Shown: positions 32,363-44,815 of the stretch, piece by piece
Layout: every line of letters starts with the position of its first letter
Numbering within the stretch: the stretch's first letter is position 1
Source: Ornithodoros turicata
Lineage: Eukaryota; Arthropoda; Arachnida; Ixodida; Argasidae
NCBI RefSeq assembly: GCF_037126465.1
Contig: NC_088201.1
Span: forward strand, 82,860,273-82,924,272
Length of the DNA: 64,000 nt
Reading direction: 5' to 3'
Notes under the pieces: generated by a model
The model's database searches: none
Told to the model about the DNA's origin: nothing
Seen by the model: the letters and a program-made list of their open reading frames with translations, nothing else
Translations under genes and position numbers: made by a program

Positions 32363-32691
32363 GCCCAGACACGACGGTGGCGCAGCCCTGGTGGCGTTTG
32401 CCTGCAACTATGCGGCGTTTGCCTGCCACGTACATATACTACTAACATGACATTCGTGCACATGATAAAGTGAACTGGAAAGTGAAAAAAAAAGAAAGAA
32501 ACTGTTGTGAAGAATATACGAAGCCTGAATGGGGCAAAATAATGCTGCAAAGGGGAATCAGAAAGGTTGCACATCATTTGTCTGCTCCGAATAGTGGGTT
32601 GCAGTGAAGATGCTATGCCTCAGAGGCTTCAGGCTTGAGGAGGTGACCTGTAGGTGACCTGGGGGTGACCGTTGAGGAGGTGACCTGTAAA
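32363..32691. other. Unassigned spacer
   Basis: No gene. Contains a small direct repeat of ggaggtgacctgta around 32638-32690 next to the following element. Confidence 0.4.
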
Positions 32692-33348
32692 CAGGGCTCT
32701 ACGTAACGCGTTACAAGGAACGCGTTACTATCTTTGGTAACTAGGTAACGACTTAGTTACTTTCTAAAAAATGTAAGTAGTAACGTACTTAGTTGCAAAA
32801 GTAGGTAACGCGTTACTGCAAGATACTCGTTCCTTTGTTTTTTCCTCACTGTCACCAACCACGTCCGCCAGTTGTAGTTTTTCCCGTGGATATGGCGGCA
32901 TTCCACGAGGTTGAAGCACGCGGAAAAAATCCCAGTGAAGAGGAAGGAATACCTGAGAGCAACACCTTTCTCATTGCTCTAGTCTCCACAGTGTTTTACA
33001 ACACCGTGTTCTTTGTGTTCTTCCTTTCAAGGATTCACTGTGCTCAGGGCGTTTAGTGCTTTGTCTCTCTGTCCCCTACTTGGGAACCCATGTCAGCCAG
33101 CTTTGAGTACCAGTTGCTACTGCAGTGCAATTCATCATGGATGAGCTGAAAAAAATAAAGTAGGCGATGCATTCGTATTTCTGCTGTCTTGTATGCAAAT
33201 GTAACGTATAGAAGTAACTCGTTACCTCACAGTAACGAGAGCGCGTTCCTTTTATTTGGTAGTAACGGGTAACGTATTTAGCTAAAATTTTTTTGAAGGA
33301 ACGAGTAACGTATTTAGTTGCCTTTTTTTAGTAACCTGTACAGCTCTG
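32692..33348. mobile_element. hAT-like element with GTAACGCGTTAC subterminal repeats
   Basis: 657 bp. The left end is CAGGGCTCTACGTAACG and the complement of the right end is CAGAGCTGTACAGGTTAC. Flanking 8-mers cctgtaaa (32684-32691) and cttgaaaa (33349-33356) match at 6 of 8. Copies of gtaacgcgttac, gtaactcgttac and similar fill the first and last 150 bp, as in the element at 4030-5021. The interior 73-codon frame at 32835-33056 is not a recognisable transposase. Confidence 0.7.
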
Positions 33349-34359
33349 CTTGAAAACGTGAAAGCAGATGAGTGGAGAAAAAGAAATGGATACATATGTT
33401 CAAGCTTTTACATAAATATTCTGTAAAAATATGGTTTCTAAGATACTGCTAAACAAAGTCTATTTTTATCAACAACGGACCACATGAGTTTAGTGACTAG
33501 GTTTGGTAACTTGTATTTTGTCTTTTTTTTATGTCTCTCTTTCTCTCTCCTTTATATGCTGTTAGGTTCCAAGTCGCGCAAACCCATTTACAGAATCGTG
33601 AGATCTGTGATAAGCATTTGGGTCACACGCACTGAGGGATTGGCTCATTTTTAGCCCCATAACGAAAAGTACTTACACTTTTGTGCCGTTTAGGTGGATG
33701 TTCTTGCTCCGCTGTGGACAAGTATTGTGATAGCACTACATCTTGTTTTAAACGACACTGAGCTCGTTATCCAGCGCGTTGAAGAGATTCAGCTCCCCTT
33801 CGTAATCGTAAACATGAAAATGTTCGCTACAAACACGAACAGTCGATGTCACCGCACCGTCTTCCCAATCCGGCTGTCCGATTGCTTCCTACCATCAAAA
33901 GCGGTCCGTCTCGCCACTGGGAAGCATATGACATTGGATGCTCCGCGAATACTGATGTGAATTGGGGCAACCAACCATCCAACATCGTCTCGGCATGTCG
34001 CCGAAAAGTGCACAACCACAGGTACAGTTGATCACGAATATAACGATGATACAAACCAGGAAACGCACCAAGCAAACGAATTGATTGAACTGCCCTACCC
34101 AGGGTTGCAGAAAGCTTAGTGAGCCTAAGCATCTTCATGATCTGTGTACAAGCCGGCAGGAACTGGCGAGAAATACGGGACCTCAGACCGACAGTCGGTT
34201 GCCAACGAGCAGCATCTGATATTATACCCAAGGCCGAGCTGGTAAAACATGGAGAAAGAATACTATCATCCATACCGATAAAGTAACGTAGAAAAATCGG
34301 ACGCTCAACCACAGTGAGACACCACAGAGAAATGCATTTGATGGTTTTGCTCTGCATTA
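33349..34359. other. Unassigned, with an unrecognised 176-codon minus-strand ORF
   Basis: The open frame 34357-33827 (-) is long for random sequence but shows no domain I recognise; it contains a stretch rich in Arg, Trp and Cys (FRRHAETMLDGWLPQF). The plus strand is also open for 88 codons at 33694-33960. A decayed transposon gene is as likely as a host exon. Confidence 0.3.
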
Positions 34360-34712
34360 CCAGACGATGCGACCCGGCGCCCGAAAGCTGACGTCATGGG
34401 GATTTCTGCCATTTCCGCTCCCGATGAACGCATACGTGGGACCCTACGGGGCACGCTCCGGCGGGAACACGACACGTCATGATCACGTGTCTCGACCTGG
34501 CCGTGGGTCCGTCAAGCTGCTCGCTGTTTCTCCGCTGGGCAGCTCGCCACGGCGCGGCACCAGCTGTACTCCCTTCGCCGCTCCGTCTAAATTCGCTCCG
34601 GAGAAAACAGCTCGTAGGACGAAGGTAAAGAAGTTCTAGACTCAGAAAACCCTGAAAAATGTTTTCTGTATGATGAAAACGAGAACAAAATCGTTTCATA
34701 GTCTCTTTAAAG
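34360..34712. repeat. Dispersed repeat ending in the TTTAAAGAGACTATGAAA motif
   Basis: The right edge (complement) begins ctttaaagagactatgaaac, matching the start at 14459. A GC-rich block and a gctgacgtcatgg motif occupy the left part. No coding potential recognised. Confidence 0.45.
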
Positions 34713-36489
34713 CTCTTTATAAGAAATATGTAACGCTAAAAAAAATAAAAAATAAACACACACACACACACCCTTAATCAGCAGGAATCGGACTCGAAAC
34801 AAAGCGAAAAAACAGCATTGCGACGTGTCCCATCCTCCAGGTATAGCGATGAAAGATGTACCCAGATGCAATGGAATTCTTACTGCTTTTGTAAACCTAT
34901 GAGGTAACTTCGCCAATAATCTTGGCGGTTACCCTGGTACAGGGAGCATCCCAATGAAGACTACTGAGGGATGCTCGCATGTTTCCTGTGGTGGGTAGTC
35001 CTCTTGGACAACCCCAATCCCAGAGCAAGAGTTAGCACACCACTCCCTCTCCTGTGCCACCATCATCTCTCCCCTCCCACTTTCACCCTCTCCTCGTCTC
35101 CCTCCCCTGGGTGCACCGAGCCGCCACTTCAGAGCAGGCTGACCGCACCTTCCCTCTACATCACCCCCCCCCCCTTTAGTGTATATACGACGCCACTTGC
35201 TCTCGCCAGTGACTGTTTCTCGACAGCAGATAGCTGGACCCAGATTTTCGGGTTGATTTGGTGAAAAGACTGCTGTCAAGACAACATATTCGGTCATGCA
35301 ACATGGCTAACATCATCATCATAAATAACCACGCACTGGTGGACATCGTGTGGTTGGCTTGGTGGAAGTATAGCGACGACGTTTCCTTCCCGCCCTGTAA
35401 ATATTCACGGAATCCCATCAGCAACCTCTCTCTTTTGGGGGCCGGGAAACAGAGTTTTCTCTGATCATTTCCGCAAATAAAGATGAATCGAAAAGGAAGA
35501 AGAGGCTGAACCTATGGGTTTCGATTCTGGACATGGTCTGTTCTGCACAGAGTTCAAGGAAATGGATGGGGGCAATAAATGCGACTCTTAGCTAGAGATC
35601 CAGGCCGTCCGCTTAGCGTGCTTCGCCACTCTTTTTTTTTTTTTTTTTTTTTTGCGGACACCGCTGCTATGTGACACAGTCTCCAATTTAGGCTGTGGCA
35701 TCCGCTGGCAGCTGACATTCCAATACCTCACTCTAGGTCAGGGGCCTATTATCATCGAGTAGCGGGCCGCATCGACCTTACACCAAAAAGACAACTTTGG
35801 ATAAAGAAGTAAAATCAGACAGAATTTTAGAAAAATCAGGGAGAAACAGCTAGCCAACATTATTGACGCTGGTTTGACACTATAATATGACTAGAGAAAA
35901 GTTAAATGCAATGGAGCTTGTACATCACCGTTCCCTCTCCATTGATTTGATTCTCTGCCTCTCTGTTCCTTTCTAACTTCCTGCAGATGGCACCGTAGGG
36001 GCTTCTGCTTATTTCAACTTGTAAACCGAGCGTGAGAATTAAGAGGAGCCCATCTTAATCCGCACGATTGAGTTTTACAGTGATAGTTTATCAGTGTGTA
36101 CGCGCTCACCAGGTTGCTGTGACAGCGACTCGTTGAGGTTAATGAGCCTCAAGAAGTGCTCACATACTACTCTCATACGTCCAGAGGGGGGCACTTGTGA
36201 CTCCTGCTCACTCATCTCCAGCTCAGCTCCGTGTTGGCTCACTCATGCTAAACACATTCGTCACATTGAGCATGAGTGAATATGAGTTAGCATGTCATGG
36301 ATGTGAATTTTGTCAGGTATGCCACGTTCCGCCATGTAGCAGCTGCACGCGCTTTCGCCATGAGACTGCCCTTCGCACATGTGCTTCTTCTGCCATTGTA
36401 ACTGCTCAGAATATCGACAATGACTTAATGAGTTATCATTATGATTAGGATGATGGTTGGGAGCGACCCACTTAGTGGTACTTGTCCGG
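34713..36489. other. Unassigned, low-complexity tracts
   Basis: Holds a CA run at 34756-34771, a C run at 35164-35174 and a 22-base T run at 35632-35653. Overlapping open frames of 60-120 codons on both strands at 34929-35300 look like the product of C-rich composition rather than genes. The block could include a solo LTR, but there is no second copy to compare. Confidence 0.4.
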
Positions 36490-36615
36490 CAGTGGCGGAT
36501 CCGGAAAGGGGGGGGGGGCGATCGCCCCCAACACGTTAGGTCACACATTAGTTTCTTCCGCAACTCGACCGAGAAAGCGCCCCCCCCCCAAACCGAGGGT
36601 CTGTGTCCGCCACTG
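36490..36615. mobile_element. 126-bp hAT-like MITE with 8-bp TSD
   Basis: The ends are CAGTGGCGGATCCGG and (complement) CAGTGGCGGACACAG. Flanks are ttgtccgg (36482-36489) and ttgtctgg (36616-36623), 7 of 8 identical. The inside is dominated by an 11-base G run and a 10-base C run, which would pair as a hairpin. Confidence 0.88.
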
Positions 36616-38532
36616 TTGTCTGGCTGTTCTACATAGCCCCGCGACTAGCGCTTGCATGAACGAGCGTGCTCATCAGTGAGTTTTGCCGAGGTATGCATGC
36701 GTGCTGTCAAACATCGACAAGGGCAGGACTGCTCCAGGCAAGGGTAAAAACAGTGCAAAATATGGTTTCATTTCAATTCTTTACGATCATTATTTATTTT
36801 AAAATTTCTTTAGAGGGCGGTAGTCAAGGGCCCTCGGACCGTATAATGGCTGATCGTAGGCGCATCCGGACCGCGTCCTTGAAGCCCATGTTCCAGATAT
36901 TGTGTGCCTTAACGAAGAAGCAGATAACAAAGGTCTTCAATTTGCGGCTGCAAAGCCACCAACTGGCTAGGCACAGAACGGCTGACACGTGCCAAAGTGT
37001 TCAGCCAGAAACGCATCGCGTAAGTGTCGACAATTGCGTTGTCGACAATTACGTTGTGGGCTTCTGCTACATTTGCTTCAGATGTTACGTTTCGGTTTAT
37101 ATTCAAAGTATCAGTCACATAAATTGGGCTATACAATACACTCTGCTTTCGGAACAATTTCCCATTTACCAACATTCCAATTCCCATTTTCAATGCGCTA
37201 CGAGTTCTACTTGCAATATCAGTCTACGTCTCAGAATAAGAGCTGCCAAACTTGTTCAACGCTCTCTTTAAATGCATCGCCGTTCATGCTCCTCTCTTGC
37301 AATTGCTCTCTGCAAAGACTTCACAGCACTGGGCTTAGCGAACAGTTCCACGTTCCCAAAAGAAGTGCTAGTACGCACTTTCAAGGAACAATAGTGCACA
37401 TTACCTCAATTGCCGCGGGTGTGGAGGCACCGCGATACTTAGACAATATAAAGGGAGCATGACCAACAATCTGTGACAGGAACTTGATTTGACAGGAACC
37501 TATACACTCCCGGGCTGTGCAGGGTAGCTAGGCCTTAGGATAGACTGATAGTAGCAATGAAAGCTGTCGGCATTCCGTTCGCGTAAGTGCCGCCGTGGGA
37601 ACGTTTCGTCTGAGCGACGTTTTCACACAAAAATGTGAATCGTGCGTATTTGTATGCCCGAACTAATGTCAGTGAGTATGTTTTAGGGCCACAGTTAGGA
37701 CACAAGTTGACCGTGCACAGTGCGGGCGTATACACGGAGTACCACTATATGGGAAGCATACTGGCCTATACGTCACCTCGTGTGTCTACACATATTCTGA
37801 GTGCCCCACACTACAAGCACTAATTTTTGCGCATCTGCGAGTGGTGGAGGGGAAATCGGGACGTCGGGTATGATGGGGCGCTTGACGACATGTTGCTTCT
37901 GTGAATATTGTTTGGTCAACCGACTTCGTAGGGCACCTTGCCGGCGTACGCCTTCATGTCAGGCGCAGACCCCGAAAAACCCGCTGGAACCACGACAGCC
38001 AGACCGGACACAGGTCCGCACCAGCGTGCTTTGTTGATGTCACGCAGCCCATGAATGCATTTGCTAGGTCACCTGTCGACGATGGTAATGACCGGATAAT
38101 ATGCAGTGGATATGAATGCTGCTACTTCCCGTTGTGGCATTTTATCTGCTCGAAAAGACGTGTACGGTGTCGTGGTGTTGGTTGTTTATTGTGTGAACGG
38201 AAGATACGTCCAGAAAACAGAATTGCCGTCGTATCGAATGAAAGCACATGGCGCGTCTGCAGCCTGGACATATTTGCTCGCGTGGCTGAAGGCTAGGCTC
38301 CTTGTTATTTCGAAGTGCAGGAATTCAGGAATTTGTCAAAAAAGGGCGCAGTCCGCCGACTTGAGGTAAGCAAACGCATGACAACAAAACTTGGATGTCG
38401 CAGTGCGTTGGAGCGGAATGTCACACGCCAAAATGCTTGGCGGCTCACGATTATTTAGAGTGGTGGTCTAATGGGGAACAAGTTCGCGATGTTTCGTTAG
38501 CACACCACACCAGAAGGGGTAGCGGTAATAAC
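36616..38532. other. Unassigned
   Basis: Several open frames of 60-200 codons (the longest is 36666-37271, +) with no recognisable domain and no supporting codon pattern. A perfect tandem of gttgtcgacaatt sits at about 37027-37055. I see no RNA gene. Confidence 0.35.
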
Positions 38533-39013
38533 TAGAGGTGTGCGCGGGGGGGGGGGGGGGGGGGGGGGTTCAAATCCCGCATAGCATCTGCACCCGCGGT
38601 GAAAATTGCGGGTACACCCGGATTTGCCCACAACTATTCCGAAGAAGTAATGTTAACACTGTAACAAATATATTTCGCGCAAAGGAACATCGAGGTATTA
38701 CTAACATCGCGCTCATCATTGATTGCATAGATAAAATTCAAAGCTCTTTCTCAAAGTTAGCTAACAAGTATGAACTTTCTTGACGACTTTCTTTATTAAA
38801 CCTCAGAAAGGACCGGTATTAATGGTGCGAGGATAATGCGGGTATACCCGAAAAACCCGCTGACACTTGCGTGTGCACCCGCATTTTACTCGCTACACGT
38901 AGCGATGCAAATTTCCACCCGTAAATCAGAAAAACTGTGTGGTTGGAAAAACATGATGATGGAAAAACATGAGCGGGTTTCCGCGGGTATAGGCGCATCC
39001 GCGCACACATCTA
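38533..39013. mobile_element. hAT-like MITE with poly-G tract
   Basis: The ends are TAGAGGTGTGCGCGG and (complement) TAGATGTGTGCGCGGA. The interior has gcgggtatacccg-type palindromes at several places. A 23-base G run at 38546-38568 immediately follows the left terminus. The flanking 8-mers do not match, so the TSD is lost or the ends are slightly misplaced. Confidence 0.6.
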
Positions 39014-39237
39014 AGATCCAAATGAAGGCCTGTGCATCATGCGGGCCACATCCACTACACTGGAACAAACAGTTACCAAGAGATGGCCGCGATGCCAATT
39101 GCCAGTTCTCATGCAGATTCCATGCCTGATATTAACCAGGAACATGATAATGGAACAGCGTACAGACGAAAAGCTCCCCATATCGATGTCTTCCTTACTC
39201 CTGTTATTCATCATCATAAAAACCAAGCCACAGCCAC

Positions 39238-39390
39238 CCCAAGCAGCACAATGTACTGGAAGTCGAGTGCATTAGGGGTGGACGGTATGTGTCTTATCAA
39301 TGTTCTGTAGTTTCATGAATCTGTTCAAGGCCTTTCATCTACCCGTCCACCCCTATTGCACTCAACTTTCAGTGCATTTTGCTGCTTGGG
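39238..39390. mobile_element. 153-bp near-palindromic element, copy A
   Basis: Starts CCCAAGCAGCACAATG and ends with the complement, CATTTTGCTGCTTGGG. The arms pair over about 48 bp (through the ggggtggacgg block). It is flanked by ac on both sides (39236-39237, 39391-39392). Copy B at 60623-60775 is in the opposite orientation and differs at about four positions. Confidence 0.92.
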
Positions 39391-40600
39391 ACGTTTACAC
39401 CCTCGCTACGTCATCGGTTTCTTCTGTCTTTCCTCTGTCTTAATAAATGCATGTCATTCTATCACGACATCCTGCTGGCCTATTATCTTCGAACAATGAA
39501 TGCACGGAATGTCGTGCAGCATAATTCGCTTACCACTGTAGTTCTTTTTTTATTTAGTTAGTTAGGAGACCTTGGGAACAGCAAGGTGACACACTGAAAA
39601 CCGCGCCTCTCAGCAATGCACTTTCAGATTTTCTATCATCGCAGCTGCCGGCTTCGCGCGAAGGCACACGATCGGCTAAAGGAAGCAGCAGGGAGAGAGG
39701 AGCCCGCAGCTAGAACACAGTGCTATCACCTTTTTCACATTCACAAGCTTATCTCTTGTCGGCAACCAGCAGGCTATTTTCGCCTTATCATGCTGGAAGC
39801 TGAAAAATCAGCACGCCGGATGAGCGGCGATTGTCAGCGGCAGTGTTAAATTTTTGTGGATAACTTCCGAAAACTGCATACTTATTAGTGAAACGGTGTG
39901 ACTTAAAGCTGGGGCTTTCTACTTGAAGTAATAAAAGACATTTTCCTCACTTTGTAGATTTCTCTCAGCCTAGTTAGGTCAAATGTACCGAATAATGGAG
40001 TGCAATGATGATGATTTAGGTGGCAGACACTTCTTAGCTAACACGTTACAAGCTTCAAATTTTTATCTTCTCAACTGTCCCGTTGTCTTCGTTTCAACTT
40101 GACAGTATCACGTAAAACGGCGTGTTTGGACATCGAAACACTAGCTACACTTGTTGTTACGCTCGATAAGTCACCGAAGACTTTCAACACCGTCAACTTT
40201 GACACTGTCCCTCAGTGACCGCCGCGGTACCGGCAGCACATTGTTCATGCTTGGAAGTGCGTTCAACTAATGCAGATATTTTCGCATGCTCGTGGACGCC
40301 ATGGTATCACTGACCCTGAGGGGCGAGCAACACAAACCGACCGATAAGTAATGAATAACTACCGATCCGCACCTTGCATGTCTCTCTCGAAAAATGCAGT
40401 TGTACCCGTAAAACTATTTATTTGTGTATTCCGTGTATCCAGCATTGCCCGCAGCCTATGGTTGACCACCAACAACAGCCTTTTCTTGGACAATAGTCCA
40501 CAGTAAGATCCACTTTAACTGACCATTCGGCCATATTATGTCAGAATAAAGCCACGCAAGCAGCTTCCATAGATTCCGGCAATCCTTTCGCACACGTACG
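39391..40600. other. Unassigned
   Basis: No gene or repeat recognised. The longest frame (39616-39849, +) has no recognisable domain. Confidence 0.35.
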
Positions 40601-40925
40601 CAGTTGTCAAAATCAGGTTGCGAGGTCTACTGCTATAGTCTGTATCTCCTTCGTGACACGCGCTGTAAAAAAGTTCTCCAAGATTTCAAGTCTACATATC
40701 CCAATGTACCTGTCGTCCAAACAATTTCCTCCTACCATCGGAACTGTCGGTTCCCTGAATGCACGAAGTTGTCGAATGCACGTGAGGGGAGCTACTTCTG
40801 CAGCCGATATCTCCCACGTTACTCGCGTTATGCAAAAGTTCTCCCGAATTCTGGGACTACATGACTTAAGGTACCTGCCGTCCAGACCATTTTCCTGTAA
40901 ACGCAAAACTGTCGGTTCCCTAGCG
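40601..40925. repeat. Two-copy tandem repeat, 165-bp unit
   Basis: The block ending gaactgtcggttccct at about 40757 recurs with the same ending at about 40922, and aactgtcggttccct starts at 40742 and 40907, a shift of 165 bp. Both units contain aaaagttctcc and gtacctgtcgtcca-type segments. Open frames on both strands across it come from the duplication. Confidence 0.75.
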
Positions 40926-42037
40926 GTCACCTTTTCCCCATAGAGATCAATGTGTTAGCGATAGTCATTGGGGAACCAAGACGAATGGGGCTATCGCCAT
41001 CAAATTTTGTGAAGGTAGTCGCCGTGAACCCTTCACTTCATATCCGGGAGAACTTCGCCGTCCTACATACGCGAATAGACTTATAGGCAACATTGTCTGC
41101 CGAATACATGTATTTCTATGGGGCATGTGCCTCACGCTTCCCCTGATGTCCAGGCGAATGTGGTGAAGTGTGCTTTACGTTTTGGCACAGATTGCTGGGA
41201 TTGCTGGGTGTGCACGGCGCTGGATACACGGAATGATAAGAGTTGGACTATCCCACTCGTGTTATAGGAGTGTCCGTCGCTAGCAAGGCGGTCCAAATGC
41301 GTGGAATGGTGCTGTCTGCAGTTGTCGTAATCAGCACGGCGCTTGTTATGCAGGTATCGCATGGAGAGCATGTCGGAGCACTACTGGCACCCATCTAGGG
41401 ACAACCTGTTCGCCTGGATTGAAATGTGGTAGCGTCGTAGAGCAGCGTGAAAAGGAAGGAAGATAAACGCACCGGTAATGGAACATTTATTCAATTCAAG
41501 ATAAACCAAGAGCCAAGCGGTGATAATTATGGACAGGATAGAATAGGGCAGAGCGGAGCAGTGCAGGAATACATGTTGGTAATTCGTGTTTCACATAGTA
41601 CGACGATATTCAACGTAGATTTTAGATTATGCCAACCACCTGTGTTGACTGGGAGTGCTCCCCGCAACAGGCACGTCAACAGCCTTCGAGGCGACGCCAT
41701 ACGCAACTTAATACATATATCCTGGATGGCAGTTGACGAACCTGCTGCAGGGAACACGCACTCGTGAATCCGTCTATACAAGTGTTACATGTGAACGCTA
41801 GCAAGAAGCGGCATCCTGTAACGCCTATCCAGTCTAAGGTGCCGCATGCTATACGCGCCACATAATATTGCTTAGCCTAAGTGCTACGAAGTGACTATCT
41901 GTACAGGATGACGTGATGCCTTTTATATTAGCAGCACAATATTGCAAAAAAGGGCCGCCTATTAAGCGTTGTCGTCTAAGAGTGTGTGGAATAGCGAAAA
42001 CACGCATGAGAGCAAGACGACGACGTTTTCGTTGGGG
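40926..42037. other. Unassigned
   Basis: No recognisable gene. A minus-strand frame (41781-41527) is followed on its strand by an AATAAA-like stretch near 41485, which could mark the 3' end of an old transcript or repeat, but no protein family was identified. Confidence 0.3.
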
Positions 42038-42714
42038 CGCAGACAATTGCTCACTGGACAATTGCTCACCGGACAGTTGCTCACCGGACAATTGCTCACC
42101 ACAAAACTGCTGAGGCCGGACAATTGCTCACCACAGAACCGTTGAGGCCGGACAATATTATTCACCGCCTCTTTCACCACACTTATATTGTGATTTTATT
42201 TCGCGTTTATGACGCTTGATTTTTTTATGCCATAGCTGAACTTCTTTTTTAGTTGTCTAAGTTGCTTCAAATAGATTAGGAAATACACCAGTGAAGAGGG
42301 TGAGGCGAGAGGTCGTCCACTTGCAGGTACGCATGAAGCGTCTTTGTCAGAACCTGCATCCATGGGGCGCTCATATGTTGCGCTGTTGGCAGTTTCCTGC
42401 GCGCGACTGTGCATTTTATCGTCAGATAACATTTATTTACAGTAGTTTATTTTGCAACGGGGATTTCGGTCGGAGGTACACCAGAGTTCAGTTAACATAA
42501 AAAAGTCAAGTATATGAGCGCCATAAAGAGAAACAAAATCACATCACATAAGAACGCGAAATAACATTACATATAAGTGCAGTGAAAGAGGCGGTGAGCA
42601 ATTGTCCGGCTTCAGCGGTTCTGTGGTGAGCAATTGTCCGGTGAGCAATTGTCCGGTGAGCAATTGTCCGGTGAGCAACTGTCCGGTGAGCAATTGTCCG
42701 GTGCGCAATTTTCC
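42038..42714. mobile_element. Element with inverted 15-bp tandem arrays (alpha)
   Basis: The left array (42042-42101) has four 15-bp units of the form gacaattgctcaccg, followed by two spaced copies beside aaccgttgaggccgg. The right array (42625-42714) has six units of ggtgagcaattgtcc, the reverse complement, preceded by cggcttcagcggtt, again complementary to the left side. The inner flanks gaggcggtga also mirror. No ORF other than repeat translations. About 675 bp in total; a TSD was not found. Confidence 0.85.
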
Positions 42715-44520
42715 TCATTTGTGTTCATCACGACCACGCCGCATGGAACTCGTGATCGAAGCATACTGTAAGCCCATTCGAAACTGAGATCGCCATATGG
42801 GGGAAGCTATGCCGCCATCACTCTCTGCAACGGAGAGCAACGGTCAATGGCCCCGTTGTCGAGTGATGCCACCGGTTGAGAAGCTACCCTAGCGCATCCG
42901 GCTCTCAGGGTTCATTCCATCACCGCCATTCAGGACTGATGTAGAGGAATACAACCTCCTCTTCGGTTCGTGACCCGGAGAACAAAAAACACAGTCAGGT
43001 AGACGATACGCTCACACGCTTTATGACGCTTCGTGAAAGTAGCCTTCAGAGATCCAGTAGCGGCATGTTCTCAATCCACGCGCTCCAGTACAGCTCAGGG
43101 TACGGCGCTGTGAACCACACAGCACTATGTAAGCTATAGACGCCAGCATTTCAGGAATACAGCCAGTTCAAACTTTTAATCTAACCTTCTTCATCGCTCA
43201 TCTTAGGCAAACTGTCATGTGATCGGAAAAGAGGCACCACTTGCGCCGAGCAATTGCAGCAAGTCTGCTCTCTGTTCCAACTCCGACCTATACATGCTTC
43301 GACATGATAATCTGCGGCACTTTGTTGGCGTCAACGCCTTGGGTCCTCCTCTGGCGTACAGGGCGAGGGACTATATCGCCCATTGGGCCTGCGTCCCACA
43401 CCGTTTCAGCGTCCCTGGACCCCCCCCCCCCCCCCCCGCGGAACCGGCATGCCCGACTCGCACGTGTCCGTGCAAGTGTGCGGCTGATTCTGCAGCCCCT
43501 ACCACGACGACCAGGAGCAGTCTGCACAGCCGTCTCTCACCCAGATGCTCTTCTCATGCTCATGTTGACGGTAACGACGCAGACTTCGACCGCAAGCATC
43601 GCCTCACGTTTGGGAGCGGAGCGATGTATCGACCAGTAGAAGACAACATGCCGCTACTGCCTGGCGACGGCACTGGGGCCAGTGTCCGACACTGCTTCCT
43701 TTCTCCAGCTTCCGACAACACCCACCAGGAGCGCAAAGCCCTCTACAAGCCACTTGTGCTTCCGACTGGATTGTTGCGCTGCTTAAAATCACATGTCGGT
43801 ATTACCTTAAGAGCATACCAGTCCCGATACAAATACTTTTCTCGCACACACGTTCTCCTGAGCATCGGAAAACCCTAGGATACGCAATGTGATGTGTGGC
43901 AGGGAACTAGAAGTCTCGTTTTGATTATTGTTTCGGTACCCACTGGGTCAGATTGGCTACTATTGTTTATCATTGTTTATATTTATCCCGTGCCTGGCTG
44001 CTCCTGGTTTATTCTGAATTGACTAAATCCGCCATACACTTGTGTTTATCCTGATTCCTTTTAACTCAGTTTGGCAACGCTACTGACACTGTACTTGAGT
44101 GTACATTATTCGTGGCTGTTACGTCGCGAGACAACCGCGATCGTGAGCGACGCCACAGTGGTCGGGTCTGTGGATTAATTTTGCCCACCTGAGGGTACTT
44201 GAGTGTACATATATGTGTTTATATTGTTATGTACGTTATATACTTAAGCCCATATTCACATATTTTTGCGTTTCCTTAATGTAGATTTTATACCAGTTTC
44301 TAGTTATTTATTGTTTGTTATGTCAATTGTATGTTTTTCTCTGTTGCAATAAATATAGCAGTCTTGAAGTTATTAATCCCCCAGGATATGCCCGCACATT
44401 GCTTGCTTGATTGTGGAATGTTGTGTATATCCGTGACTGGTTGACAAGCTATGCCTCGCAGTGCTACCTTAAAATCTATTCTAAATGAGTACAAATAAAA
44501 AATTCTGATATCCTAATAAA
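42715..44520. other. Unassigned, with an unrecognised 219-codon ORF
   Basis: The plus-strand frame 43219-43878 is open for 219 codons but crosses an 18-base C run (43420-43437, read as prolines), and an alternative frame over the same span is also open. I recognise no domain. It could be a decayed retroelement gene, but this is not supported. Confidence 0.3.
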
Positions 44521-44815
44521 TAGACCTCTACCTGTTTGTAAACAAATGACGTCACAGTGTTCGACAGCGCCACGAATTTGGTAGAGTTGAACTACGTTCA
44601 AAGCTAGTGGCGAACAAGGTCACACCCGAAAGCCACGGTCTTGAGGGGATTACGATGATCCCTGAAAGGGACACGACCTTCGGTCGGTCCTACTTTTGTT
44701 TCAATAGGAGGCAGCGAACAATTGCCAATTCGTGGAACCCAGCTCTCCCCTTCCGATCTGTTTCGGTTTCGGTCTGTCTACCAACGTCATGATGACGTTT
44801 GACGGGTAGAGGTAT
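44521..44815. mobile_element. MITE-like inverted repeat element
   Basis: The left end is TAGACCTCTACCTGTTTG, and the complement of the right end is TATACCTCTACCCGTC. Inside, aaatgacgtcac on the left and catgatgacgtttg on the right also partly mirror each other. About 295 bp without an ORF. TSD uncertain. Confidence 0.55.

Noticed and set aside
34971..35297. Overlapping proline/serine-rich ORFs on both strands
   Set aside because: Explained by C-rich low-complexity DNA; no domain.
38525..39021. 8-bp TSD for the TAGAGGTGTGCGCGG element
   Set aside because: The flanking 8-mers gtaataac and agatccaa do not match; the element is called from its ends only.
42042..42714. Possible CRISPR-like array
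   Set aside because: Repeats abut without spacers and the genome is animal; the arrays are element ends.
42602..42787. ORF rich in a VSNCPVSNCPV-type repeat
   Set aside because: It is the translation of the 15-bp DNA array; the period is a multiple of three, which keeps the frame open. Not a protein.
43219..43878. Host gene of 219 codons
   Set aside because: Crosses an 18-base C run, another frame is equally open, and no domain is recognisable.
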